Shown: positions 28,933-38,163, counted from the stretch's first letter. The stretch: DNA of 64,000 nt from Oscillatoria sp. FACHB-1406 (GCF_014698145.1 NZ_JACJSM010000022.1:34202-98201); one strand, 5' to 3'. The notes: generated by a model from the letters alone, not told the origin. Translations and numbers: made by a program.

Positions 28933-29733
28933 TCATAAAATCGACTTTCCCATTCCCTGAAACATTAACCAAGACAAGAAAAAATTAGTCGTAAAAATTG
29001 CTAACAAAGCAGTCACCACTGCTGTTGTTGTCGATTGCCCAACCCCTTTCGCCCCGCCCGTCGTCGTCAGTCCCCAACTGCACCCAATCGCTGCTATCAA
29101 TCCCCCAAACACAACCCCTTTAATCGTGCCGCAGATTACATCCCGAACGCTCAACAAATCTTGAATAGAATTGAGAAACATTTGCTGCGTAATGTCGCTG
29201 CCATACAGCAAAGTTACGACCAAAAGACCGCCTGCTAGCCCCGTTACTAACGAAAAAATTGTCAAAATTGGCATCATTACCGTGCAAGCTAAAAAGCGCG
29301 GAATGACTAAATAGTCCAGCGGATCGGTTTTGAGCATATACAGCGCATCGATTTGCTCGGTAACGCGCATTGTACCAATCTCCGCCGCAAACGCCGAACC
29401 CACTCGCCCCGCCACAACAACCGCAGTCAATACTGGCGTGAGTTCCCGAGCCAGCGCCAACGCGAGGATACCGCCCACGAGATTCCCACTGCCAAAGCGA
29501 ATAAACTCCCGCGCCACTTGAATGGTAAACACCATCCCAACAAAAGCAGCCGTAATTAAAGCAATACCGAGCGAATCAGGGCCGACAACTGCCATCTGTT
29601 CGAGGGTGTTGCGTCGGTGAATCCTAGCTTTGAGTAAGTGCAAAACAGCTTGACCGCCTAACAGCATCGCTGCCAATAGACGACTCGCCCACAAACTCAA
29701 ATTATTCGGCGTTGAACTCCCTCGTGTCGCCAT
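28933..29733 (-). CDS. mlaE: MlaE-type ABC permease
   Basis: 266 residues of the MlaE/TGD1 permease family, which moves phospholipids between membranes. The diagnostic stretch is LARELTPVLTAVVVAGRVGSAFAAEIGTMRVTEQIDAL, and the helices end with GQSTTTAVVTALLAIFTTNFFLSWLMF. The partner ATPase (MlaF) and MCE protein are not adjacent. STRR-like repeats start directly before its ATG (29731-29782). Confidence 0.92.
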   Translation of the reverse strand: MATRGSSTPNNLSLWASRLLAAMLLGGQAVLHLLKARIHRRNTLEQMAVVGPDSLGIALITAAFVGMVFTIQVAREFIRFGSGNLVGGILALALARELTPVLTAVVVAGRVGSAFAAEIGTMRVTEQIDALYMLKTDPLDYLVIPRFLACTVMMPILTIFSLVTGLAGGLLVVTLLYGSDITQQMFLNSIQDLLSVRDVICGTIKGVVFGGLIAAIGCSWGLTTTGGAKGVGQSTTTAVVTALLAIFTTNFFLSWLMFQGMGKSIL

Positions 29734-29782
29734 AATTCGTAATTCGTAATTCGTAATTCGTAGTTCGTAATTCGTAATTCGC
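29731..29782. repeat. Short tandem AT-rich repeats upstream of mlaE
   Basis: TAATTCGTAATTCGTAATTC and TAGTTCGTAATTCGTAATTC words run directly up to the mlaE start codon (CAT at 29731-29733). They are the same heptamer-like family as at 3195-3302 and 9955-10015. Confidence 0.8.
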
Positions 29783-29914
29783 GGTCAATGAACCCCAAAT
29801 TATCAATTACGAACTATGTTGACCCTAGGTCAAACCTTCAACTTTTGAAACCTTTATGCAGAGCTACTTCTCAGTGCCATTCATTATCCATTATCCATTG
29901 TCCATTATCAATTA

Positions 29915-32900
29915 TTAATTGCTTTCCGTCGTATCGACCCGGAACCGTTCTACTGAAGCCAACAAACCGCGTGCAATACTCACCTGCGTTTGCAAAGACC
30001 CCGACACGCGCTGCGACTCTTGAGAAGTTTCTTGCGCCGTTAATTCGACCGATTGCATAACCTGCGCCACAGAGAGCGTATTTTCCGTTTGTTCGACGGT
30101 ATCGGCGGTAATCGATCGCACCAGCGCGTCGATACGATTCGACACTTGAATGATATCCTCAAGAGCGCGCTTCGCCTGATCCGCCCGTTGGGTTACGTCA
30201 ATGACCTGCGTTACCCCTTCTTCCATCGCCGCCATTACCGAACTCGTTTCACCCTGAATCTGCAATACATTTTGCTCGATTTCCTTCAGCGCTTTTGCCG
30301 CCCGATCCGCCAACTGTCGCACTTCATCAGCAACAATCGCAAAACCGCGCCCCGCTTCTCCCGCTCGAGCCGCCTCAATCGAAGCATTCAACGCCAGCAA
30401 GTTCGTCCGCGATGCAACCGAAGCAATCACCGCCACGATCTTAGAAATTTCTTGCGAAGCTTCCGCTAATCGCTTGACTTTCCGTGCCGTTTCTGCTACC
30501 GTTTCGCGAATTTGTAAGACCCCAGAGACCGTATGTTCGACCGCCTCGCCGCCTTTAAGTGCCACATCCGCCGCCGATCGCGCCACATCTTCCGCTTCCT
30601 TCGCGTTGTCAGCGACGCGGCGAATCGAATCCGTCATCATCTGCACTGAATTCAGCGTCACCGCCAACTCTTCCGCCTGTCGGAGCGCATCTTGCTGCAA
30701 ATTCCGGGCAAATTGCTCGTTTTCCCCAGAAATCTTATTCACCTGACGCGCCGCTTCCTTCACCTGTTGGACGATTTCGCGCAAGTTTTGGATGGTCAAG
30801 TTAAACGCATCAGCGACTGCACCCAGCACGTCCGCCGTGACTTCCGCGCGCACGGTTAAATCGCCGCGTGCCGCCCCTTCCACATCGTCTAACAAGCGAA
30901 TCACTTGGCGCTGCAAATCTTCTTTCTGCTGTTCGGTTTCTTCCGCCCGCCGCTGCGCCTCGCTCGTCGTCGTTAAAATCACCCGTGCCATCTCATTAAA
31001 ACTCGCCGCCAGCATCCCAAATTCATCCTCTGAATACACCGTCGCCTTTGCATTCAGATTGCCTTGGGCAACAGCCTCAAACTGAGATTGCAGGTCTGCT
31101 GTCGAGCGATGGAGTTGTCGCGTCGCCGCACGTCCTAAAATCAAGGTCGTTGCAAAGCTACTCGCACCTCCCACCAACGCCATCAATAAGCCGGACACGC
31201 GCATTCTCGGTACGATTTCAGCCTTCTGGCTATCCGGCGCGCTCGCCGTCGTTAAAAAGCTGACTGTCGCTACAGCAAGCATCGCCACAATTCCCGCCGC
31301 ACCCGCCGTTAAAAATTGCTTCTTTTGTAGGGGTGCATTCTCAAAACCCGCCAGCGGACCTTGCTCGATTTCTACGGTGGGTTCGACTGCACGCTCGGGC
31401 GACTTCGTAAAGTTGGCAGAAGGAACGTTGTCTGTGGTGGGAGCTAGGTCAAACATACTGTTAGTCGAGCCAACCGACTCCGCCCCCGTGCCGAACCCAA
31501 AATCGGGGTCGCTCAAACTCGTGGATTCGACGAAACTGATATCGCTCGGAGGCAGATGCGAATTCAAATTCCCGGAAGGATCTCCATCGTCTTGAAAAAC
31601 GTCAAAGTTTTCTAAAAAAGTTCCTGGAGTGCCAGAATAGCCTGAAATCAAATCTCCTGTACTATTTCCTTCGCTATTTTCGTCGTCAAAGCCATCAATG
31701 TCGAGGGACAGGTCGTAATCGTCAAAATCGAAATTATCCGACGAATTGTATTTACCGTTATTTAATGACTCGAAGGACTCCTCGCGTGCTACCGGCGGCT
31801 TCTCATTTGTGGGTTTGTCTGGAGTATTGCCTTTGTAGTAACCTGGGTTGCCTAAAAATGTATCTTCATCCTCTGCGTTCGGGGAGGTTAAAAAAGTTTT
31901 GTCCGGCGGCATTCCTGCGAGGGAATCGAAGTCATCAAGTTCGGAGTTTGGGCTAGAGATCTGAAAATCCTCAAAAGTGCTGCCATTACCGTCTTCCTCA
32001 TCCAGCGCAAAGTCTTCTACTGAAGAGATAGTAAAATCAATCGGCGAGTCGGCGAAGGGGTCAGTTAGTTCAAAATCGCTCTTCTGCTCGAAAGCGTCGC
32101 CTCCAGTTTGGAAGGCAAAAGGACTTTCTGCCCCGTTACTATCTTCGGTTGCCGGGAAAGCATCAAAGTTCATTTGATGCGGGGTGCTTCCTGGGATGTT
32201 AGTGCTGTTAAATTGCGTCGTGTCTTCATCCCACTGGGCGCTCGCCTCGTCGTCCATCCCGAAGGCGAAGGAGTCTTCGCTCTCAAAGGCAGCGGGAGCG
32301 TCTTGAGGTTGTGAAGTGGGGGAGGGAGCGAACCGAGAAGGGGTGGCAAAGGGGTTGTCGGCTTCGGGAATTGAATTTCCCGATGCGGTTCCTGCTATTG
32401 GGTTGCCCTGCCAGCTTGTTAAGTCGAAATCGTCGCTATCGAAGTCTGCTAAGGCTTGCTCGCTTTCATTATCGAAGTCGATCGACTCGGGAATGCGATC
32501 GAAGCTGTCGTAAGTTCCGTTGAGGCTTCCATCATTCCCATCGTTTCCGTCGAAGCTGTCGTAAGCGCCGTTGAGATTCCCATCGTTCCCGTCAAAGCTG
32601 TCGTAAGCGCCGTTGAGATTCCCATCGTTCCCATCAAAGCTGTCGTAAGCGCCATTGAGATTCCCATCGTTCCCATCGAAGCTGTCGTAAGCGCCGTTGA
32701 GATTCCCATCGTTCCCATCGAAGCTGTCGTAAGCGCCGTTGAGATTGTCATCGTTCCCATCGAAGCTGTCGTAAGCGCCGTTGAGATTGTCATCGTTCCC
32801 ATCGAACTGGTCGAAGTTTTCGTAAGCGCCGTTGAGACTTTCATCGTTCCCATCGAACTGGTCGAAGTTTTCGTAAGCGCCGTTGAGACTTTCGTAGCTT

Positions 32901-33364
32901 CGATCGAAGCTGTCGTAAGCGCCGTTGAGACTTTCATCGTTCTCGTCAAAGCTGTTGTAAGCCGAAGCGTCCAAAGATGGGGAAGGATTAAATTCAGTCA
33001 CGGGTGAGTCCTCCCACTGCGAGGAATCTTCGTCAATGTCAGCTTCTTCGTTCCAGTCTCCAGAAGCGCTCTCTCCCCCTAAGCTCGATCGCAGTTGATG
33101 GGCATCTTCCATGCCATGATGGGCATAATCGATATAATCCTGCTCGTCTGTAAGTTCAAGCACTCGTTCGTACTGCTCTTGGGCAACTTCGTACTGGTGC
33201 AGGCCATAACAATAAATATGTCCTCGCAGGAGATTGACCGCCGGATCGCTATTGTACTCTTCGATCAAACGGTCTACGATCTCGGCAGCTTTTTCGTAAT
33301 TGCCTTGGGCGTAAGCTCGTTGAGCCTGTCCGTAGTCTTGTGCGTAATCAGTGCTTTGTGCCAT
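29915..33364 (-). CDS. Methyl-accepting chemotaxis protein (PilJ-like) with tandem repeats
   Basis: 1149 residues. The N-terminus (1-90) is TPR-like ([23 protein letters not shown]). Then follows a long acidic, Asn/Ser-rich region with ten [14 protein letters not shown] units (about residues 140-285). Two membrane helices (about 680-745) bound only a short outside loop. Two HAMP modules ([39 protein letters not shown]) lead to the MCP signalling hairpin [39 protein letters not shown]. The layout is that of cyanobacterial PilJ/Hik-linked receptors controlling type IV pili. No che genes are adjacent. Confidence 0.9.
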   Translation of the reverse strand: MAQSTDYAQDYGQAQRAYAQGNYEKAAEIVDRLIEEYNSDPAVNLLRGHIYCYGLHQYEVAQEQYERVLELTDEQDYIDYAHHGMEDAHQLRSSLGGESASGDWNEEADIDEDSSQWEDSPVTEFNPSPSLDASAYNSFDENDESLNGAYDSFDRSYESLNGAYENFDQFDGNDESLNGAYENFDQFDGNDDNLNGAYDSFDGNDDNLNGAYDSFDGNDGNLNGAYDSFDGNDGNLNGAYDSFDGNDGNLNGAYDSFDGNDGNLNGAYDSFDGNDGNDGSLNGTYDSFDRIPESIDFDNESEQALADFDSDDFDLTSWQGNPIAGTASGNSIPEADNPFATPSRFAPSPTSQPQDAPAAFESEDSFAFGMDDEASAQWDEDTTQFNSTNIPGSTPHQMNFDAFPATEDSNGAESPFAFQTGGDAFEQKSDFELTDPFADSPIDFTISSVEDFALDEEDGNGSTFEDFQISSPNSELDDFDSLAGMPPDKTFLTSPNAEDEDTFLGNPGYYKGNTPDKPTNEKPPVAREESFESLNNGKYNSSDNFDFDDYDLSLDIDGFDDENSEGNSTGDLISGYSGTPGTFLENFDVFQDDGDPSGNLNSHLPPSDISFVESTSLSDPDFGFGTGAESVGSTNSMFDLAPTTDNVPSANFTKSPERAVEPTVEIEQGPLAGFENAPLQKKQFLTAGAAGIVAMLAVATVSFLTTASAPDSQKAEIVPRMRVSGLLMALVGGASSFATTLILGRAATRQLHRSTADLQSQFEAVAQGNLNAKATVYSEDEFGMLAASFNEMARVILTTTSEAQRRAEETEQQKEDLQRQVIRLLDDVEGAARGDLTVRAEVTADVLGAVADAFNLTIQNLREIVQQVKEAARQVNKISGENEQFARNLQQDALRQAEELAVTLNSVQMMTDSIRRVADNAKEAEDVARSAADVALKGGEAVEHTVSGVLQIRETVAETARKVKRLAEASQEISKIVAVIASVASRTNLLALNASIEAARAGEAGRGFAIVADEVRQLADRAAKALKEIEQNVLQIQGETSSVMAAMEEGVTQVIDVTQRADQAKRALEDIIQVSNRIDALVRSITADTVEQTENTLSVAQVMQSVELTAQETSQESQRVSGSLQTQVSIARGLLASVERFRVDTTESN
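32510..32950. repeat. 42-bp tandem repeats within the chemoreceptor gene
   Basis: About ten units encoding [14 protein letters not shown] or its longer variant with FDQ. The middle six copies are almost identical at the DNA level with period 42 (GATTCCCATCGTTCCC words recur), while the outer ones have diverged. Copy number may vary between strains. Confidence 0.9.
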
Positions 33365-33626
33365 TTACCTTCTCCAGCTTCATTTGCGATCGATGGGGTT
33401 CGGGGGGGGGTTCGGGGTATATGCTCGATAAATCGCTGACCGTTTTGGGAGCCTTATACGCTATTCTCTATAACTTTCCATTGCAATTCAACTTTTTCAT
33501 TACAACGATAGAATAATTTTTACGCAGTATCGACCGCAAGGCTGCCTCGAAAGAGAGGATAGGAAGACTGACCGCTTTCAGGAGTTTAACCGCTCGCGAA
33601 GGACTTCTAACGATACTTAGAGATTT
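33365..33626. other. Intergenic region between the chemoreceptor gene and the tnpB element
   Basis: No gene. Contains a G-rich stretch (GGGGTTCGGGGGGGGGTTCG) close to the receptor start and AT-rich DNA (about 33460-33530) probably holding the promoter. The sequence immediately left of 33627 would be the natural guide of an omega RNA if the element were active. Confidence 0.55.
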
Positions 33627-33663
33627 TGACATACTCCCCGGCATGAACGCGCGGGGATTCTAA
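33627..33663 (-). mobile_element. Right end of the tnpB element (omega RNA tail)
   Basis: On the minus strand, two bases after the tnpB stop codon: GAATCCCCG, loop, CGGGGAGTATGTCAAA, with a 6-bp stem (33635-33640 with 33652-33657). This is the classic right-end hairpin of IS200/IS605-family elements and, by family knowledge, the scaffold end of the omega RNA. Confidence 0.7.
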
Positions 33664-33665
33664 GC

Positions 33666-34790
33666 TCAGACAGCAATTGCAGGCACAGCCTGTCTAACAT
33701 CGCCTAACTTAGCGGTCGATGCCCCAACCGCACAAATATTCTTAGCTGCATTCTCGTCTCTGCCATTGACTGACTGACACCGAGGGCAGCGCCATTCTCT
33801 GATCGACAGGTCTAAACTTTCTAGAATATGACCGCAATGAGAGCAAGTCTTAGAACTGGGATACCAACGATCGATAAAAACGATCGGCTTTCCTTTTTTG
33901 AGAGCGACCCATTTTAATATCCTTAAGAACTCACCCAAAGCAATGTCTGAAATCTTTCGCCCCCAGAGACGTTGCATTCCCTTGAGGTTGAGCGTCTCAA
34001 AACACAGCACATCGAACTTATCGGTTAACTGATGAGCGAGTTTCCAGAACCAATCAGAGCGACGATTGACAACATCTTCATAGCGAAGGACAAGATTTAG
34101 CCTTGCTTTTTCTCGGTTAGCCGAGCCTTTCTGTTTCTTGGAATGATTGCGACTGGCTTTTTTAATGGCGTTGAGCGACTGCTTCAAGAATTGCGGTGAT
34201 TCAATCTTGGAACCATCCGAACAAGTGAGGAACGTTTTTAACCCGAAATCAAAGCCAGCGATTCTACTCGTCTCGACTTTAGCATCTAATCCTTCAACGC
34301 CGTCTATCACTACAACCATAAACAACTCACCCAAAGGCGTGCGCTTAATCGTCAAGGTTTTGACTGTTCCCTCTACTTCTCTGGAATTCCAATACTGATA
34401 CACCCGATTCCCGATCTTAATCCGATTGCCACCCAAGAATTTGTAGCCAGCCTGTTTGAGTGTGAACGATTTGTATCGACGGACTTTCTTGAATCCCGGT
34501 GGTCTAACTCCTTTCTTGTGATGTTTAAAGAACAGTTGGTAGGCTTTCTCGATACGTTGGCAAATATCTTGCACGGCTTGAGAACCGACTGTTTGCCAGA
34601 ACACTTTTCGCCTTCTCAGTTTGGCGATATGAGCCTGAAGTCTTGCACAGTTCAAATGCTTTCCCCACATACGGTAGTACCGTTTGTGAAGTGCAATGCA
34701 ATGGTTATAAATCACCCCGGCAGCGTTGATACTGCGCTTGAGGTGTTTGTTCCGCTTGCTTTGGTAGAGTTTGAACTTCAGTGTCTTCAT
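33666..34790 (-). CDS. tnpB: RNA-guided endonuclease TnpB (IS1341-type)
   Basis: 374 residues from the ATG at 34790 (MKTLKFKLYQSKRNKHLKR); another ATG at 34808 would add six residues but overlaps the inverted repeat. The RuvC catalytic residues are present: Asp in AGFDFGLKTFL, Glu in VLCFETLNLKGM and Asp in NGRDENAAKNI. A four-Cys zinc finger is CSHCG with CPRCQ. The protein looks intact. TnpB proteins are omega-RNA-guided DNA nucleases that keep transposons at their site. No TnpA transposase is present, so the element would need one in trans. A divergent RHH gene starts 34 bases away. Confidence 0.93.
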   Translation of the reverse strand: MKTLKFKLYQSKRNKHLKRSINAAGVIYNHCIALHKRYYRMWGKHLNCARLQAHIAKLRRRKVFWQTVGSQAVQDICQRIEKAYQLFFKHHKKGVRPPGFKKVRRYKSFTLKQAGYKFLGGNRIKIGNRVYQYWNSREVEGTVKTLTIKRTPLGELFMVVVIDGVEGLDAKVETSRIAGFDFGLKTFLTCSDGSKIESPQFLKQSLNAIKKASRNHSKKQKGSANREKARLNLVLRYEDVVNRRSDWFWKLAHQLTDKFDVLCFETLNLKGMQRLWGRKISDIALGEFLRILKWVALKKGKPIVFIDRWYPSSKTCSHCGHILESLDLSIREWRCPRCQSVNGRDENAAKNICAVGASTAKLGDVRQAVPAIAV

Positions 34791-34799
34791 GCGAGTATT

Positions 34800-34818
34800 G
34801 TATATCATCTCGATATAC
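34800..34818. promoter_or_regulatory. Inverted repeat between tnpB and the RHH gene
   Basis: GTATATC, five bases, GATATAC: a perfect 7-bp inverted repeat lying between the two start codons (34790 and 34825). This is the expected size and place for a ribbon-helix-helix operator, which would control both genes. Inferred from position only. Confidence 0.5.
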
Positions 34819-34824
34819 TAGGCA

Positions 34825-34965
34825 ATGAAAAAGAGTGTATTTTTTAGACTGACTAGCGAAGAGTTTGAGAGGTTAGAAGCCTACTGCAAGGCGACAGGAA
34901 GATCGAAGTCAGATGTTCTAAGGGAACTTGTTAGAAATCTTAAGATCGAGAGAAAGCCGTCCTAG
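34825..34965 (+). CDS. Small ribbon-helix-helix (CopG-like) protein divergent from tnpB
   Basis: 46 residues. The N-terminus KKSVFFRLTSEEFERLEAYC gives the beta strand and first helix, and TGRSKSDVLRELVRNLK the second helix of the ribbon-helix-helix fold, with the conserved S-x-S-D-V-L turn seen in CopG/Arc proteins. Such proteins bind DNA as dimers at short inverted repeats; one lies directly upstream. Small RHH genes often sit beside tnpB in cyanobacteria; whether they repress tnpB or belong to the element is unknown. No strong Shine-Dalgarno sequence is evident. Confidence 0.75.
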   Translation: MKKSVFFRLTSEEFERLEAYCKATGRSKSDVLRELVRNLKIERKPS

Positions 34966-34977
34966 ATGGTTGCTGAG

Positions 34978-35015
34978 ACTTCGGCGTGAGCGCTCAGTAG
35001 AACGCTTGTCGAAGT
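34978..35015. repeat. Hairpin repeat ACTTCGGCGTGAGCG / CGCTTGTCGAAGT
   Basis: An imperfect inverted repeat with arms ACTTCG...AGCG and CGCT...CGAAGT around CTCAGTAGAA. It follows 12 bases after the RHH stop codon and may terminate that transcript. Similar CTTCGAC...GTCGAAG repeats are widespread in cyanobacteria. Confidence 0.55.
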
Positions 35016-35016
35016 A

Positions 35017-35193
35017 AGGACGTAGCTCTAGACCCATTCCTTCGGTAAACGAGGGAAAGGTCAGCCGAATGAATAGATGACCTCCCTGTCAGCGTTGCGA
35101 ATTTTCTGGCGCTGGGGCATCAGCGCGAACGAAGGTCGGTTATTTCTAGGTGCAGTAATCCTGCGTCCTCTCGGGGGGCGTTCTCCCTAGAGC
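35017..35193 (+). ncRNA. Candidate structured RNA upstream of tatA
   Basis: About 177 bases with no reading frame but strong long-range complementarity: AGGACGTAG (35017-35025) pairs with CTGCGTCCT (35161-35169), and GCTCTAG (35025-35031) pairs with CTAGAGC (35187-35193). These two pairings cross, so they are either a pseudoknot or alternatives. A perfect hairpin GCGCTG/CAGCGC lies at 35109-35126. I could not match it to tmRNA, SRP RNA, RNase P RNA or a cobalamin switch. The strand is assumed from tatA. Confidence 0.35.
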
Positions 35194-35322
35194 GCTAGAT
35201 TAGAGGAGCATTCATTTTAGAATGTTGAGGATATACTGAGACTGTCTGATTTGAAAACAAAAGAGTGCCGGTGCAAAGAACAGAACTTTTTTGCCCTGAA
35301 AGATTGACAAGAGGAGTTTTTT
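35194..35322 (+). promoter_or_regulatory. Leader of tatA
   Basis: No gene. AT-rich DNA (ATTCATTTTAGAATG forms a small hairpin) precedes tatA; the strong Shine-Dalgarno GAGGAG (35311-35316) is seven bases before the tatA ATG. Confidence 0.45.
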
Positions 35323-35499
35323 ATGTTTGGTTTGGGATGGCCTGAAGCGATTGTAATCGCGATCGCACTTGTACTGCTTTTTGGTGCCAAGAAAATTCCT
35401 GAAATGGGCAGCGCCCTCGGTAAAAGTTTGCGCGGATTCAAAGAAGAACTCGATCGCCCCACCCTCAATCGAGCCGATGCAGAAAGCGATGAAGACTAA
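35323..35499 (+). CDS. tatA: Twin-arginine translocase subunit TatA/TatE
   Basis: 58 residues: FGLGWPEAIVIAIALVLLFG is the short membrane helix with the Glu near the start, followed by the hinge and amphipathic helix AKKIPEMGSALGKSLRGFKEEL and an acidic tail. This is the pore-forming component of the Tat pathway that exports folded proteins. GAGGAG seven bases before the ATG at 35323 supports the start. It is short even for the family (TatE-like). The next gene on the same strand encodes a twin-arginine protein. Confidence 0.9.
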   Translation: MFGLGWPEAIVIAIALVLLFGAKKIPEMGSALGKSLRGFKEELDRPTLNRADAESDED

Positions 35500-35685
35500 T
35501 TCTCATTGCTTGAGTTGACTCTCGATCCCACCTCGGAATTGAGGATTGCGATCCTCAAACAGAAATTTTAGGCGCGAAAGCCGCCTCAATCTTCGTGCGG
35601 CTCCGAAGGAATCTGCTTCGCGGATCGCGCCCCGCGAGACTGCATAGATGTTCAGGAAAATCAATACCTAATTTTCGCCTAACTC

Positions 35686-37644
35686 ATGAGTCAATCGTCT
35701 AATTCCTCATCTTTACCCCCGCTCTCTCGACGAACGGCCTTAAAACTAATGGGAGTTGGCGCTGTCGGGGCCGGGTTAGGTTATTCCCGCCTTGCCAAAC
35801 CGCAGCCCACCCGCCACCAACCTGACAGCCTCGATTTACCCCGGAATTTAAGCGCTCAAAAAAGCGTCGTTGTCGTCGGCGGCGGACTCGCTGGACTAGC
35901 TTGCGCTTACGAACTCAGTCAGCGCGGTTTCGCGGTTACTTTATTGGAAAAGTCGCCGCAATTGGGAGGAAAAATCGCCAGTTGGCCCATTCAAGTGGGC
36001 GGAGAAGAATTCATGATGGAACACGGCTTCCACGGCTTTTTTCCGCAGTATTACAACCTCAAGAATGTTGTTGAGGAATTGAGCATCGGCGAGAATTTTA
36101 AGTCTTTAGAATTTTACTCGTTGGTATTCCGCGCGCCGCAAACAGATTCCGATCGCGATCGCGCTTACGCACCCGAAGTCTTTCGCCCCAGCCATTCGGC
36201 CTTTCCTTGGAACATTGTCGATTTAGCAATTTCTTCGCCCAACCGTTTCCGTTGGGGAATTAATTTAACAAAACTCAAGCACCTGCAAGTTTTTCGCGCG
36301 ATTACAGGTTTCCAAATCCCCGAAAGTTTCGATCGCCTCGATAGTATCGCCGTTTCCGATTGGGCAGCCCGAGATTTCCCCCAAGGATTGTACGATCTTT
36401 ATTTCCTGCCTTTTGCTAAATCTAGCCTCAACGCGCCGGATGTTCTCAGTACCGGGGAATTACTGCAATTTTTCCACTTTTATTTCTTCGGCAACCCGGA
36501 AGGACTGGCGTTTAATGGCACGAGGGACGATATGGGAACCAGTCTGGTGCAACCGATCGCGCGATCGATTCAAGCCAAGGGCGGGCGTATTATGACTGAA
36601 GCCACCGTCAGTCAAATTCATTGCAAAGATGGCAAAATCGAGTCCCTCAGCTATCAACAAGGGAACAGCGAAACCGACGTTCCTTTTTGGGTAGAACGCA
36701 ATCCTTTGCTGACGGACGGCGAATATTACGGCGGCGGCGATCGCGTGTTCCTGGCGAAAAACGAAGGCGAAGCACTTTCTCTGACTTGCACCCATCAAGG
36801 TTGCACGGTTCAAAAACAAGCCGACGGAAAGTTCTTCTGTCCTTGTCACGGCGCGAGTTACGACGAACGCGGACGAGTTCTCAGCGGTCCGGCGCGACGA
36901 GATTTACCCCAGTACGCGATCGCGCAACGAGAAGGCGATCGCGCTCAACTGATTGCGAAATCGCCCGCCCCCCCGGAAACCCAGGAAACCTTAACCGCCG
37001 ATTACTACGTTATTGCCGCCGATGTACCGGGAACGCGCCACCTGTTTACTTTGATGGAAGGAGACACGAACGCGCAACTCAACCGTAAAATCGAAGGCCT
37101 CGCGATCGCAGATCCCTTTGCCGCCGCGCGCTTTTGGTTCGATCGCGACTTCGAGTGGGAACACAGCAACTTTACTTCCCTTTCCGGTTACAGCCTCACT
37201 GACAGCATCACCCTCTACCATCGCATTCAAACCCAATTCATGGAATGGTCGCAACGCACTGGCAACAGCGTTGTTGAATTGCACGCTTATTGTTACAAAG
37301 AAAAAGAGTTTCCCACCCAACAAGCATTACTTGCCACCTTCGAGCAAGAACTTTATGAAATTGTCCCCGAATTAAAAGCAGCAACCTTACTGCATCGGGA
37401 ACTTGTCAACCAGAAAAACTTCTCCGGATACCCGCCTAACAGTTACGCCGAACGCCCGGAAACAACAGTAGAAATCCCCAATCTCATGCTAGCGGGCGAC
37501 TGGGTAAAAATGCCTTTCCCTTGCGGTTTAATGGAACGCGCTGTTAGTAGCGGTTTGCTAGCCGCGAATGCCATTATTCATCGGGAAGGTTTGCAGCGGC
37601 GGACGCTATTTTCAGTCAATCCGGAGGGAATCTTGAAAATTTAA
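35686..37644 (+). CDS. Tat-exported FAD-dependent oxidoreductase with inserted Rieske domain
   Basis: 652 residues. The N-terminus has a twin-arginine signal (LSRRTALKLMGVGAVGAG). The FAD-binding Rossmann motif VVVVGGGLAGLACAYEL begins about residue 61, then LLEKSPQLGGKI, as in phytoene-desaturase-like amine oxidases. A Rieske [2Fe-2S] domain is inserted at about 350-415: CTHQGC (Cys368, His370) and CPCHGASYDE (Cys385, His388), with the extra Cys pair of b6f-type Rieske proteins. The C-terminal part returns to the FAD fold (IPNLMLAGDWVKMPFPCGLMERAVSSGLLAA). Likely a carotenoid- or isoprenoid-type redox enzyme outside the cytoplasm; substrate unknown. tatA lies 187 bases upstream. Confidence 0.88.
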   Translation: MSQSSNSSSLPPLSRRTALKLMGVGAVGAGLGYSRLAKPQPTRHQPDSLDLPRNLSAQKSVVVVGGGLAGLACAYELSQRGFAVTLLEKSPQLGGKIASWPIQVGGEEFMMEHGFHGFFPQYYNLKNVVEELSIGENFKSLEFYSLVFRAPQTDSDRDRAYAPEVFRPSHSAFPWNIVDLAISSPNRFRWGINLTKLKHLQVFRAITGFQIPESFDRLDSIAVSDWAARDFPQGLYDLYFLPFAKSSLNAPDVLSTGELLQFFHFYFFGNPEGLAFNGTRDDMGTSLVQPIARSIQAKGGRIMTEATVSQIHCKDGKIESLSYQQGNSETDVPFWVERNPLLTDGEYYGGGDRVFLAKNEGEALSLTCTHQGCTVQKQADGKFFCPCHGASYDERGRVLSGPARRDLPQYAIAQREGDRAQLIAKSPAPPETQETLTADYYVIAADVPGTRHLFTLMEGDTNAQLNRKIEGLAIADPFAAARFWFDRDFEWEHSNFTSLSGYSLTDSITLYHRIQTQFMEWSQRTGNSVVELHAYCYKEKEFPTQQALLATFEQELYEIVPELKAATLLHRELVNQKNFSGYPPNSYAERPETTVEIPNLMLAGDWVKMPFPCGLMERAVSSGLLAANAIIHREGLQRRTLFSVNPEGILKI

Positions 37645-37677
37645 TTGATAAAAATCATAAAATAAATTGGATTGCTA

Positions 37678-37800
37678 ATACCAGATTGATGAGAAGCTGC
37701 ATAGAATAAAAAGTAGGGTGTGGAGCGCGAAGCGTAACGCACCGTTCTCCTGAGAATTGAGGAGAGTTGATTCTAGGCAACGCAATCTTAAAATTGGTAT
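37678..37800. mobile_element. MITE-like element, family B (copy 2)
   Basis: 123 bp with ends ATACCAGATT and AATTGGTAT, closely matching 28731-28855, with the GCGCGAAGCGTAACGCACCG inner palindrome. It follows the oxidoreductase gene. Confidence 0.75.
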
Positions 37801-37870
37801 AAATAGCTCGCTCGAGCCTTTCCAGGTCTCCAATACCAAGTTCGTTATTCCCTAGACCCTGTGTATTATT

Positions 37871-38149
37871 ATGCGTTGTGCAATTTCCAGTCGTGCGGGT
37901 CAAACTTTAGCTCGAGGTCGTTTATTTATCCAAAAAGAGGAAGATGGGGAACTGCGCTTGATGTTTCAGAGCGATCGCGGAACTGTAGTCGAAGGCGGAC
38001 TGGTGGCGGACGATGGCGATATGACGGTAGCCAGTCAAGAATTGATGCTGCAATTTTTCACCCTCTGGCGGATGACAGACTTGACATTAACCGCTACTTC
38101 TAAGGGTGCGCGGGACGAACATTATTTGTCGCGACCGATAACGTATTAG
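37871..38149 (+). CDS. Small hypothetical protein
   Basis: 92 residues beginning MRCAISSRAGQTLARGRLFI, with an Asp/Glu-rich middle (QKEEDGELRLMFQSDRG) and no membrane segment. There is no clear Shine-Dalgarno sequence, but the frame is long, HIP1-containing and only 14 bases before the CpcT-like gene, which supports cotranscription. Family not recognised. Confidence 0.55.
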   Translation: MRCAISSRAGQTLARGRLFIQKEEDGELRLMFQSDRGTVVEGGLVADDGDMTVASQELMLQFFTLWRMTDLTLTATSKGARDEHYLSRPITY

Positions 38150-38163
38150 CCTCGTATTAAGCT

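Noticed and set aside
32456..33007. 183-codon plus-strand frame rich in [11 protein letters not shown] repeats
   Set aside because: It is the antisense of the chemoreceptor's tandem repeats; the repeat pattern is created by the DNA repeat, and the minus-strand frame is clearly the real protein.
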